Positions 35,149 to 46,819 of a stretch of 64,000 bases of DNA are shown here, piece by piece. The notes beneath the pieces are model-generated. The model did not search any database. It saw nothing but the letters and a program-made list of their open reading frames with translations, and was not told where the DNA came from. Position numbers and translations under genes: made by a program. The number at the start of each line of letters is the position of its first letter. Position 1 is the first letter of the stretch. The DNA is from Coprinopsis marcescibilis (taxonomy: Eukaryota > Basidiomycota > Agaricomycetes > Agaricales > Psathyrellaceae): positions 227,270 through 291,269 of the forward strand of contig ML210151.1 in the NCBI GenBank assembly GCA_004369085.1, read 5' to 3'.

Positions 35149-37709
35149 TTACTTGCCCAAAGCCTTGCGGATGGCGTTTTGGAGAGTCAAGCCGTCGTCC
35201 TAAAGCAATCACACTATCAGCGCCATTCTCGACCGAATCCAACAGAGCTTGAACAAACCTGATCTAAAGACCAAGTGAAGCACCCAGCCATGCCACTGTC
35301 CCGAGCAAATTTCGCCTTGTCCGTGAGCGACCAAGTATCTAAAGCGCAGGCACAATCAGCCAACCAAGTCCACGAGAGGTAAAAGACGCACTTGCCATCA
35401 TACGAAATAACAGTTTGTTGGCTGGTGTTGAAGAGGAACTAAAAATATATATTAGCCAACCGACCCCAACACACCAAGTCTCTCTGCGATACACACAGGC
35501 GTGTTACTGCAATTATCCCAACCTGTCGTCAAAAGCATCAGCACCTGCCCACAGGTACAAAACATGTACAGGAAAACATACCCATAGTAAACCCAGACCC
35601 CTGTCCATACGTCCCGTCCGACTTCTTCACCAATGCACCAGAAGAAACCAGCGTCTTGAATGGAATCTGTTGACCCCACCACTTCCTCAAATCCGCAGCT
35701 TGCACCACAATTTCCCCTTCACCATCGCCCTCAGCCGTACTAGTGTTAACAGATGCACTCTGGGCAATAGACCCATCCTTTGCGCGGGGGTGGGCACCGT
35801 TGAGGAATGTGATGTCGCCTTTCCCATCAGAAGGGGTGGCTTCGGTTTTTGTGAGCAGGACCATATTGTCGGAAGGCATGAAGGCACCGTTGAGAACCGT
35901 CTTGGAGCTTTGGGAGACCCAGCCATACAGAGCTAGACCGAGCAGTTGCTGAAATTAGGATTCAACAAATATGAGTATCGCAGGAAAGAACAGATGAAGG
36001 ATGAGACGGACCTTACTGGCAGGAAATCCTGCAGCTTTCCATTGGGCAAGGGCGGCTTGGGCGCTGGCGTGAGGTTGCTTCGAAGTGCCGCACAAGTTAC
36101 CTGCCGACAGTCCATAGTGAGAGTGGGCTTGGGTGAGATAACGAATTCGAACGAACCGAGAGGTGCATTAGGACCAGGAGTCCCGGAAGATCCCCAAACG
36201 TCGTAGTTCCTACACACTTCAGTGAGCAACAGAGATAAACCGGGTCCAAAGAAAAGTTTACATGATGCAAATGTAGTCCATAACGCTTGCAAAGTCTGTA
36301 ACGCTGGCCAAGGGTTTGCCGTTGGAACCAAGCCAGGGCAAATGAGCAACGGCCGAGGAAACGATCTTGCACGGGCCTGCAAAAGCGCTGGTCAGATCGT
36401 ATAATTGTCAGATGGGGTTGATTGGACGTACCAAGCGAGTTTCTCAAAAGCTTCATGAATGTGAGGTAGTTGGCAGAGTCGTTGGCAGAGTATGGGTTAC
36501 CAGCACCGGGAGAGTTGGGGTACTCCTAAGGGAAGAATGATGTTTTAAGAACGCTAACGACTATAAAGCACACGAAGAGCATACCCAGTCAAGGTCGATA
36601 CCTGGTATAACTGTGAGCGATAAAATAAGTTAGGTACTGATAAACACGTACCGTCCAAGCCGTAGGTATTCACCACTTCCATCAAGGCATTGTGCAACTT
36701 GGTTCGGTTGCTGGAAGTCGAACAAGCCTGACTGAACCAATAGCACCCAGACCATCCACCTATCCCAACGTGTCAGAATGCAAGGCACAAAGCGCCATAC
36801 CGAGACCGACATACCAACAGAAAGGACAATCTTGGTACCATACCCACTCTTCCGAGCCGCTGCAACAAGTCTACGAAGAACATCTTTGTCTCCACCGTCC
36901 CAGTTGATACCAGAGGAAGAATTGGGCATTACGAATGCTTCACCAGTCCATTAGCCGCCGCCACGAAGCACGAAAGCGCACGACGTACCATAGAATAGGA
37001 TATCAAACTTGCTAAAGTTCAGGTTCTCCGGAGGATTGCTACCCGAGCTCCAACCAGGATAATACGCGGCAGAGATCATGGTGGACGCAACCCTCGCGAC
37101 CTCGTCACTGTTAGTTGAAGTGGCTGACGCCTGGTTGGCGAACGCAGCTATCGCAGCCGCAGTAGGCCTGCTAGCCGCCAAGTTGAGTGCAGCCTTCCTC
37201 GGAAGGGTCGAAGGCAACGCATCCTCCAAGTCAAAGTTATGACGGCCAGGTATCTCAACTGTTTCTTCGCCATGCAGGAACTGAGAAAGCGAGCTGTGGT
37301 TCTTGTATTCATCTGAGGAAAGGAGATTGTTGAGGAACTCGGCGAGACCGGCTTTGCGTTCGGCGATGAGAGCATCGTCGACCCACGCGCTCGGAATGAA
37401 GTATGTGACCAAGAGACGTTTCGGTGGAAGTTGGAATGGTGCTTTCAGGACATCTAGGCAACGCAAGGTAAATGAGTTGCAATGATAGGGATGGGGATGG
37501 AAGTCACTTACTGAACAGAGTCACAAACTAATCAGAACCTCCATTAGCACCTTTACCATTCCCAATAACGGTGGACGCACCTCGGAGTACCGACGATGGC
37601 TGATGATCTCATTGCCGTTATCATTGACCTTGACGGTATACAAAATATGAGGACGGGGGTTAGAAGCAGTGGTGTGTCCCGAAATCGAGACGGTGGTCGT
37701 GGAAGGCAT
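35149..37709 (-). CDS. PX domain fused to GH18 chitinase
   Basis: Predicted to bind phosphoinositides through an N-terminal PX domain and to cleave chitin through a GH18 barrel. Exon 1 (37709-37581) gives MPSTTTVSISGHTT... and ends RRYSE. A 16-nt micro-exon (37527-37512) adds FVTLF, completing the canonical PX motif RRYSEF. Exon 3 (37453-36989) continues APFQLPPKR (PX PPK element) and runs without a stop through a linker into ISAAYYPGWSSGSNPPENLN and FDILFY, the first GH18 strands, so the fusion lies within one exon. Later: AFVMPNSSSGINWD, GYGTKIVLSVGGWSG, then GIDLDW in a 17-nt exon (36601-36585) joined to EYPNSPGAG. This gives the catalytic DxDxE intact. The end is GMAGCFTWSLDQDDGLTLQN...ALGK. 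There is no signal peptide, so a cytosolic or endosome-associated enzyme is inferred. Confidence 0.9.
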
Positions 37710-38602
37710 GGCTAGTGATAAGATGGGCAGGGAAGGGTGTCGCAATGGCTGCTAGGAAAGAACAAGCGAGAATCCCGGGAACACCACCTGTTCGGTTTAT
37801 GTACCAGCCACCCATCCAGCGTCATACGCTCTCGGACCAATAGCCAAGATTAGGCCACGACACACATACCCGCGGAGGCTCAGAAAGGCTTCTACTCCCT
37901 TCCCAGTCAGCCAAAGCCAAAAAGTCCGCATAGAAAAGTTTCAGATTGCCCACATTGTCGTGGCTATCAGCCACTCAAACTCTCCCGATTGTCTGTGAAA
38001 CTTTTGGGAACAAAAGCGGCTTGATATCATAGACACGATCTGAAAAGTCCACTTGTCGAGAAGAGCTTGGTCGAGTGAGAAAGCTGAATTTAGGACTGAG
38101 TGATGGTTGACATTGGCAAGGTCAAGGTGGAACCACGAAACAAAGTTTAGTGTCTCTGTTCGCCACTGGGGGACTGTCAGCTAGGACTGCCTCCCGTTAG
38201 CCTACTTGGTAGAGAATGAATCTCTGCGATGAGAAGGAGATCCGTGGTTGAAGAAGCCCAAATCGTTCTGCGCCCGATACCTCGTGAGCCCGATTGTCAC
38301 ACCATGGCAAATTCTCGGGTTCGCGGTCCTTTTGGAATTCAAGTACGATTGCTAGATTTGGTGTAGCTGCAAGAAAGCGTTAAAATATGTGCGGTCTGAA
38401 TGTTAAGCACCACAGGAACCATTACTAGATGGAGGTCGAGAGAGAACAGGAGGAAACTGTCGCGGGATGGTTTTAATGGCTTGGCGGAAGTGGCCCGTGC
38501 ACATATTTTGACATGAATGCCTGGCAAGAGGGTCGAATAAAGCTTAAATATCATTTACAGCACAAAGCAAATACAATTTTTTCCTATTTAACGATAAAAC
38601 AA
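37710..38602. other. Intergenic
   Basis: About 0.9 kb between the GH18 start and the La 3' end. It should hold the GH18 promoter. I found no TATA box or coding signal. Confidence 0.5.
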
Positions 38603-40423
38603 TCATGAAGCAGGGGCAGCGGAGCCATCGTCAGTCTTGACCTTCTTCGCGACACTGGCGATCGCTGGCGGCGCGTTGCTGCCTCTGACGCCGGTGAATG
38701 GGCCACCATCAGGTTCAACAGCGCGTTTCCTCTTTTCGCCAGCATCACCTTCTCCGTCAGTTTTCTTGGACTCAGAAGGCCTGTCGGACCTGTCATTTCT
38801 GCTGCGATCGTTATGTGGTCGTCCTCCACCACGTCCACCTCCACGGCCGCCACGACCGCCACGTCCACCTCCACGACCTCGTCCTCCACGGCCACCACGT
38901 CCGCCCCTGTCTTTGTTGCCCATTTGTGCGAGAGCAGTTCTGGCGGCAACCTGCGCTCGCTCAATCTGGAACTTTTTCTCATCATCCTCTGTTGGGGGGT
39001 TAGTAAAAATGAGGACGACAACTTAGCAAGTACGCACCAGCAGGGACAGTCCATGTAACTGCGTTCTTGTTAATGGTTTTGATGGCCTCCTGGACCTTGG
39101 TGACCTCCTCCTCGGTCAGGGCTTTGTGGAAGCCAACCAAGCCAAAGTTGTCACCCCGTTGGAACTTGATGTACGGTGCCTTGCCGTCGAATATCTCCTT
39201 GATGGGGTCCTGTACACAGAATTAGCTTCGTAACACCACATACGTACTTAACGCACCTTGATCTCGGCCCAAGAGCAATCACCACCGCATCCTTCGAACC
39301 GCAGGGTAGCACCCTTAACGTAGGGGACATCATTTTCGTCAACGGTGCCGTTGCCTTCTGAGTCCTTTTTGACGGGGATCCTGTTCCCGATGTACTCGAG
39401 GAGAATCTCTCTCTCCTCCTCCTTGCCCTTGCCCTTGTCGTTCTCGCGGAAGGCGTCGAATCCTCGACCCTTGGCGAGCACCTCGCGTCGGTGGCTGGCA
39501 GCCTTGCCAGTCAGACCTTTTTCTTTGATCTTCATTTCACAGTAGTCATTTCTGATTAGATGTTAATACTAGCAAAACCCAACAATGTGCAAGTATACTC
39601 ACTTGGTCATGACCAGCAGCTCCTTGCCATCGAAAGTGGGTTTTGGGTCCGCTTTGAGGAACTTGTCCACAGTTTCAAAGTCCTCAAACTCAGCAAATAC
39701 CGAGTTCTGTACAGGTGGGTTAGAATGGACAATAGGCGTGATGAAATACACAAACCTTGAATTTTTTATGCTCGTCCCTCCTCATACGAACAGAGTTGGT
39801 CTTGCCGTACTGTCCGAAAAACTCTTCCAGCCGGTGTTGCAATTTATCGTCTTCATCCGGGAATCCTTTCTTTGCACAACACTCTAATCAGGTTTAAACC
39901 TTATGTAAAAGAAAATGAACACTCACTGCGTATACACTGCGTTGGAAAGAGTCTTTTGGCTCCTGCGGCTCAGTCGTTCGTCGCACTTTCGTGCCAGTCT
40001 CGTCGACTTCGAGGGTATCACTCAGTCGGAGGGCGCTCAACAGCCATTCCGATCCGTGAACCAGGTATTCCTTCATCCTTTTAAATGAAGCAATGGTCGA
40101 AATGGGGATCCAGTGCTCCGGATCTCTCGAGTAAAGGGTCCACATGAACCTAAAACGCTTCATTAGCTTCCAACATCCTCAAAATCCTTTCGACCTGGAC
40201 ACGGACTTGTCATATGGAAGGTTGGAGTCCGCAAAGTAGAATTCAACTGAGAAAAAGATCTCCTTTGAGCACTTTGTGAGTCCCAAATGATTTCTGAAAA
40301 CATACCCTGCTTCTTCGCCTTTTCTAGGGTTTCAAGAAGCTTGGCATCGTCGAGCTTTGGGGTTTCTGGCGCCGAAGCTGATGCAGTAGCATTTTCGACG
40401 AGGGTAGCTTCAACTGTGGCCAT
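38603..40423 (-). CDS. La protein (RNA chaperone, Lhp1/SSB homologue)
   Basis: Binds the UUU-OH 3' ends of nascent RNA polymerase III transcripts in the nucleus and protects or folds them. The start ATG is at 40423 (MATVEATLVENATASASAPE). The La motif follows: VEFYFADSNLPYDK then FMWTLYSRDPEHWIPISTIA, FKRMKEYL, VDETGTKVRR. RRM1: SVYAKGFPDEDDKLQHRL, FFGQYGKTNSVRMRR, SVFAEFEDFETVDKFL. After a charged linker (LVMTK, NDYCEMKIKEKGLTGK) comes an xRRM-like second domain (GATLRFEGCGGDC, YIKFQRGDNFGLVGFHKALT). The C-terminus is an RGG/RGGG tract (about 38810-38920), then a Lys-rich NLS-like tail (EKRKRAVEPDGG, KKVKTDD) ending at 38603. Domain order is that of genuine La, not LARP4/6/7. Intact across about six introns. 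Confidence 0.95.
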
Positions 40424-41702
40424 GTTTGAGGGGTAGATTGAGGGTAATCCACAGGAAGGGGATGTTGAAGTTTCTACCAAGTTTCTGCGCTGCAATCACT
40501 GGGAGTCAGATCGAAAATAAACTAAGGTTAGGGTCACGGTCCGAGTGGCCGGGAACAGTTATTGTGATCGGCATCAAAGCCCAAGTTCGAGCTCGTTGGA
40601 CACGACGACGACGAGGTTTTGAAGGCTGACGCGGTCACCGGGTTTACTGGTCAACTTTTTCTGTCTTCTAGAGACATCAGACAGCGTCAGCTGTCGCAAT
40701 AGTTGTTGTCGGGCAACGTGCAACGCTATGAAGTCATTTCTGTACTCGCTATGCAACGAAGCATCGGTGATTGGAACTATGGGACAGATGCCTCAATGTG
40801 GGTCAAAGGCGCTGGGGACTTGAAGTGCGCTTGAAGTTGTTGCTGCAGAGGCTTTCGTCAGGTGCGCTTCACCAGGGCGAGTGTTCTTGTGGAAGGAGAT
40901 GGGTATATGCGCATCCTCTTCATCCGTTTCCGGAAGATCCGTCAAAGCTAAACAGCGGCGAAGCTTTAAAGGAACTCTCCTGCCCGATTTATGCCTGTCG
41001 ACATTGCTATAGGAACGTTCGAAGGGAGCTGCATATGTATTTCTGACCTGATGAGCAACTGATTCTAAGGCTTTTTGTCTTGTATGGATGTCAAGTAAAG
41101 GTGCGAGGTCCTCGATGCCTTTTATCTTTCTGCAACTTATCCGACAACGCAGTATCTATGTAGAAATATACTGTCAATAATCGGAGGCTGAAGGAAAGGA
41201 TCACATAAGTACCACAGGGTGGTCAACACGCCAGACTTGCCGCGGGTTACTCTCGTCCATAGCTATTTCGTCCAGATCTAGTGGAAGAACCCCATCAATC
41301 AAGAATTCTTAAACTCAAAGGGGTGCTAGAACACCTTCAAAGTTCGTTGTATTGCTCCCACCAAAGCTTCAACCTTTTCTTGTTCTTCCTAGAGCAGGAC
41401 GGCCAAGGTGAGCTTGTCTCAAGCCAAGGCGAATCCTTTATATTCTGCGCCCCTGAAGGATTTACTGTTCCTCAGGCACGAGCCTCGTTGCATGCACTCA
41501 CCTTCCGTATATCGTCATTCTCGGACAGAACGCGTTTCACTGACATTCATATATATCCAGAGCCGCATTCCCGCATTCTTCCCTCTTAAAGACTTCTGTC
41601 TACTCAGCATTCTCCTCAAGATTCACGACACGCCCCTTCATACCATCGCTATTTCAACGCGACAGCAGTCGTCGGACCTCCCTGTCTTTACCCCTCATTA
41701 TC
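40424..41702. other. Divergent intergenic region, La / GH71
   Basis: A 1.28 kb spacer upstream of both the La gene (-) and the GH71 gene (+). A TATA-like ATATATAT lies at 41549-41556, about 150 bp before the GH71 start. A plus-strand frame at 40771-41046 and overlapping frames at 41281-41716 have no support. A long 5' leader for GH71 is possible. Confidence 0.45.
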
Positions 41703-44700
41703 ATGTTTTGTGCTAATGTTTTGAATTCTCTGCTACTAATTACCATGCTTGCGGCCTTGCCACTCACTGGAGCTCGTCTGGAACAGCGAAAGGCACCCCG
41801 GCACGTACAGCTCCCCCGCAAACAAGTCGCCTCTCGTGATTCTCTGGCTAATGGAACGGTTCCTTGGGGTGATGACCCTAGCCAATTGGTAAAGAGAGAT
41901 GGAACCAAGTGGGTTTTTATGCATCATGTGCGTTTCGTTCTACATTCTACTCTATAATATTGTCTAACACTTCTTTAGATTGTCGGAAGTGAGTTGATAA
42001 ATGTTCTTAGTTCATTTTCGTCCGTTGATCGCCTATGCAACGCGTTCTTGAAATCTAGACACGTGAGTCGTTGATGCGCCTCTCTAGCTCAAGCCAACGA
42101 AACTCAGAAACCCTCCAGATATCCTTACACCGAACTGGATTGGGAAAAGGATATCACGGAAATCCACGCCAAAGGAGTGTATGTGCATCACTAGTCCTTT
42201 CAATTAGCCCGTCCAATACCAATTATAGAGATGCACTTGCGTTAAACATCGGCTCCTCCCAATGGCAAAGAGGACAGGTTGAAACCGCCTACAGGGTCGC
42301 TCAAAAACTCAAAACCAACTTGAAAATATTCTTCTCATTTGATTTCGCGGAGATGGCTTGCGACCTCAATGACCTGGTCGCTCGCGTTCGACAATTCCGA
42401 GATCACCCTAATCAATTCAAGATTAATGGCAAGGTCTTCGTTTCTAGCTACTCTGGAGATTGCTTAGGAAACGCTGGTTGGGCGAGTTTGAAAGCGCAGA
42501 CCAACGCCTACTTGATGCCCTTCATCTGGGGGTTGGAAGGAAGGTTTTCGCAGTGGCCATCCTTGGATTCCTGGTATTGGTACGTTTCCTCACTCGGACC
42601 ACTGTGACTCCACTCTTACCTATGCGTTTAGTTGGGGATGCGCTTGGCCACAAGGCAATCACGCAAAGAATGTATGCATTTACTCGCGCTTTCGCTCATC
42701 ATTTCGCTGAAGCTCTCTCACCAGACAAACGATGACCTATACTGTAAATGATCACGCCCATTTTATGCACGACAATCTTTCTGATTTGTATCAACACACC
42801 AGACATCAGTCAACTTGGAAGTAGATATGCCACAACCGTCAGCATGTGGATGTTGTAAGATTATTCCCCCCCATATTCGATGCGAAGCCTATATTAACCG
42901 CTTTCATGATGTTCAGCACCCACCTCGCCTCCAAGAACTTTTACCTTCGAGGAGATGACTGGTTGATCAATAGTCGTTGGGAACAGCTTGTCGGAATGCG
43001 AGATCAACTGACCTTCATCGAAATGCTTACTTGGTAAACCGGTTGCTTGCTGCAGAAACAGTTCACTAACCTCGATAACTCAGGAACGATTATGGAGAAT
43101 CAGACTAGTAAGTCCCATCGATTGAATTGTCACCTGTTTGCGTAGCTGAAAACGATACTTATGTAGCTTTGGTCCTGTCCGAGGTGCACAGCCGGCTGGG
43201 ACATACTGGGCCGACGGATTCCCGCATACGGCTTGGTACGACATGTCCGAATACTACATCAAAGCTTTTAAGACTGGTGTTTACCCTTCCATCACGGTTC
43301 GTTGCTTTGCTGTATTGCTGAGGTTTTGGCTGATGAGCAGTGGTGTTTAGCAAGACGTGATTTACTTTTGGTCAAGACCTCATCCTGCGAAGGCAACTGC
43401 TTCGAATGACCCACTTGGGCGGCCTTCAGGGTGGGATTGGGCTTCCGTGAGCACTTTATCTCTCGTGTCTTTCAATCAACTTGTAGGTTAACTAATCATG
43501 TTTAGGACTTTTTGTGGGCAGCAGTGTTTGCCTCATCCCCTGGAACTGTGACGCTCAAGATGGGGAGCTCTTCCCAAACCTTCAATGTCAACGCGGGCGT
43601 CACCAAGTTGAAGTTACCCACCTCAGCTGGGAAGATCACAGTACAGATGGTGAAGAATGGAGCGCGGGTAATTGATCATACCGATAATAGCTTCACATTT
43701 GTCGACAACCCTGTTCGATGTGAGTTGTCTCGTTGACACGAGTGTCAACTAACTGACGCAAGCGGACTGACAGATAACTACAATGCATATGTCGGTTCCG
43801 CGAGTAAGTGGTTCATCTTTCATTAACTGATGTGTCATGGCTGATCAGCGATGGTGATTATTGAACAGCTGCTTCCATCCTGCCAACTCCGGTTTCATCG
43901 ACTCCAATTTCATCGACTCCAACGTCCTCGACTCCAACATCATCGACCCCGTCAGCCCCGTCACCTTCCAGTACAACAATCGACGGACAAGTTTGGTCGT
44001 ACATGGGGTGCTATCAAGACAACAGTGCCGCAAGGGTACTTGCTGACCTTTTCATCATTGACAACGCAAACACTATCAGCAAGTGTCTCAAGACGTGTGC
44101 AACCCGTGGTTATTCTTTCGGTGGCGTCGAGTATGGCAACGAATGTTTCTGCAGCAACTCTCTTAGAACCGGTTCGGTTCAAGCCATCGAAACCCAATGT
44201 AGCATGAACTGTGCTGGGAACGGTATGTGATTGGCTACATCGGAAGGATCTTATATCTCATTGGTCGGCTTACTCGGGCTCGTCGATCCCAATTCAGCCA
44301 ATGAAAAGTGTGGTGCCGGTGGACGAGTCAATGTCTTTTCCCGTGTTCCCTCTTCCAGTAGCAGCGCGGGCAGTATAACTGTTTCCTCGACAGCGGCACC
44401 GACCTCCACTTCAACTGGGCCTACTCCGAGTTCCACTACGGTTAGCGGCGTGGTATGGACGTACAGCGGTTGCTATCCGGATAATAGTAGTTCGAGAACG
44501 CTGGCTGATGGCGTGTTCCTTTCCGACACCGCCAATTCGGTCTCCAAATGCTTGGCTGTGTGCACTTCACGGGGCTACGCTTTCGGTGGAGTCGAATATG
44601 GCAAGGAGTGCTTTTGCAGTAATGCGATCCGGGCTGGTGTCAAAACTGGTTTGGAGAGTGCATGTAGCATGAACTGTTCAGGGAATGGTGAGTGGGCCTC

Positions 44701-45603
44701 TCTGTTGTTTTGCTTGATGGCTCATGCTCCCATCTTTGCAGCAAACGAAAAGTGCGGAGCCAGCGGGAGAATTAACGTCTTTTCTCGGGACCCCCCTTCA
44801 ACTCCTGGCCTGAGTCCTGGGCCGACCATTATCGGATTTGGATCGAGAGGATGTGTTGCGGAGGGAACAACAGGTACCCGCCGAGCCTTGACAGGTGTGA
44901 GCAATACACACAAGGACATGACGCCGCAGATGTGCCTGGCCCTCTGTTCGTCGTACCGCTATGCTGGGCTGGAAAATGGGTACGCTCCCCTCATACATTC
45001 TAGAATGTGTTCAGGGACTGACGTTTTTCATAAAGGAATGAGTGTGATTACCGCCACAGATACATATACATATGCGCCATTTTCTCACTGACTGGGTCTG
45101 TTTTACTTAGGTCATTGTGGCAACGCCCTGGAAAACGGTGCGACGGGGGTTGTAATCGCGGACAGCAACTGCCAATCGCCATGTGGCGGGGGCGCGTCGT
45201 TGAAGTGTGGTGGTACCTGGACCATGAATCTTTTCGCCATGGGCTCGACAACTTGGGTCAACCGAGGATGCCATGTTGACAGCAGTGACCGCATGCTTCG
45301 TGGGTACTCGGTGTCACAGTCTGGGATGACCACAGACAAATGCGTGGGTATGTGCGCAGAGAGGGGGTTCACCTTTGCTGCGACCGAATTTGGCAGGGAG
45401 TGTTATTGTGGGAATGAGATTGTGAGAAGTGGGGAGAAGGGAGGTACGAAGACGGATGAGATGGCGTGTGATATGAAGTGTAATGGTGAGTATCGTGTTA
45501 TTCGTTCTGAATAGAAACCTTGAGCTGATCTGCGTATACTCCAGGCGACGAAACCAAGTTCTGCGGCGGTGCATATCGAGGAAATGTGTACTCTCAGTCT
45601 TGA
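41703..45603 (+). CDS. GH71 alpha-1,3-glucanase with four WSC modules
   Basis: A secreted alpha-1,3-glucanase (mutanase family) predicted to act on cell-wall alpha-1,3-glucan. Signal peptide: MFCANVLNSLLLITMLAALP, then a Lys/Arg-rich pro-region. GH71 domain: GTKWVFMHHIVG, YPYTELDWEKDITEIHAKGV, DALALNIGSSQWQRGQVETA, LKIFFSFDFAEM, FVSSYSGDCLG, YLMPFIWGLEG, WNDYGESDYFGPV and FWSRPHPAKA, ending in a beta-sandwich (TVTLKMGSSSQTFNVN). A Ser/Thr/Pro linker (STPISSTPTSSTP) leads to WSC1 (MGCYQDNSAARVLAD...), WSC2 (SGCYPDNSSSRTLAD...), WSC3 (RGCVAEGTTGTRRALTG...) and WSC4 (RGCHVDSSDRMLRGYS...FCGGAYRGNVYSQS). Each keeps the CL..C...G[YF].F.GVEYG.ECFC pattern except WSC3, which is looser. About 15 or more short introns; stop at 45603. 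WSC modules probably bind wall glucan. Confidence 0.93.
43890..43960 (+). repeat. Short tandem repeat encoding the Ser-Thr-Pro linker
   Basis: Four to five imperfect copies of a 15-nt unit (TCATCGACTCCAAxx) encode S-S-T-P-T/I between the GH71 domain and WSC1. It is likely an O-mannosylated flexible linker and prone to length variation. Confidence 0.7.
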
Positions 45604-45900
45604 TCCCTTACTTTCTCTCCATATGTACCTTTTCTTCGTTCGATCGCCTACACATTAGTGGTAGCTGGCTAGTGATCAAGATTAAGTTATAACAGTACCA
45701 ATATTTCATTCGTTCATTCTTTTATACACGCTCTTTTCAAGTTATGGTTATGCCCGTCTTTAGCTGAAATTCATATGTGAAATGTAATACCTGTCAGGCA
45801 TCCTGCTCTGCTGAGAGAAACTAGATCAGAATATCAATATCGTTGTGATTGTGAGGTCGCTGTCGCGCGTCGCACAACGTCCGAGTCGTCAATTATCATC

Positions 45901-46321
45901 ATGGCACAGACTTTCCCCATCTCGACCCACGACAAGCACTACATCCGCTTCTCCGTCAGCCCACCGACATCCGATGCACTCTCCTTGCGAAAAGCCATCG
46001 CAGATTCTTTAACAGAAGCCTTTGGGGCGACGTCGACGTCTACCCGGGTTGACATTCTGTGGATTGCGGAGGATGGGAAGGAGATGGTGATCAGAACGCA
46101 TCCAGAGTGAGTCAAGTTATCTCAGTTCTCTTCTCTAGCTGTTTTGCGGTGGCTTATAATCGGTGGAATATATGGATGTGGTACTTACTATTCGGCGCGT
46201 TTCCTGCAGGGATGCGCCCAAGATCCTCGCTTCGGTCGTAACATCGTCGGAACGACCGCGATTGTCGGTTTTGCAAGAGTCGCCATTTTTACCGACATTG
46301 GGGAGCACGGTTCAGCTATAA
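45901..46321 (+). CDS. Rpp14/Pop5-like RNase P/MRP subunit
   Basis: A small protein, 105 aa, from exons 45901-46106 and 46210-46321; the 103-nt intron is long for this window (GTGAGT...CCTGCAG). It reads MAQTFPISTHDKHYIRFSV, ALSLRKAIADSLTEAFGATS, TRVDILWIAEDGKEMVIRTH, DAPKILASVVTSS and PRLSVLQESPFLPTLGS. The alpha/beta pattern with an F/Y-IRF start, a helix ending FG, then VDIL and a second strand E-MVIR is what I expect of the Pop5/Rpp14 family of RNase P and RNase MRP protein subunits, which process pre-tRNA and pre-rRNA. The match is by pattern and overall size, so another small alpha/beta protein is possible. It starts about 300 bp after the GH71 stop. Confidence 0.5.
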
Positions 46322-46819
46322 CTGTGCATGATTTGAACACGGCTGCTCTTTGTCAATTTATCGTCCCTAATTCCAAGGTTTTGCATGCGGCGGCTGGAAA
46401 GAGATATGAATAGTAGGCTCAAGGAGGGCAGGTACAATTCAACGCGCAGGCCGCCCCAGGGGCACATCGAATCATCCACAAATCAAATTCAATTACATTC
46501 AAAATAAATCCAAGAATGAGATCCACTATATAACTTAATAATACAAGGGGAATATAACTATAGCATCCTAATAATCGACATCAGGTACTAAATATCATGA
46601 AGATTCTATACTAAAGTGGCAACGACCACAAGTAGAAATCTATTTAAGTAGCATTATGATGAATCCACTAGTATCGCCCGCAGGGTCCAGCAATATCCGT
46701 ATACATAAAGCACAAGCATTGAAAGCACGGAGGATTCGTTTTTAATCGTTCACCGGTCGTTCGTTCGTTTGTTTGTTTTCGTTTCCGTTCTGTTGAGGTG
46801 TCGCATCAAGGAGAGTCGA
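46322..46819. other. Intergenic, convergent 3' flanks
   Basis: AT-rich spacer between convergent genes. A short CGTT/GTTT tetranucleotide run lies at about 46757-46785. No gene. Confidence 0.5.

Noticed and set aside
46755..46790. CGTTCGTTCGTTTGTTTG tetranucleotide run
   Set aside because: Too short and imperfect to be more than a local slippage tract in a 3' flank.
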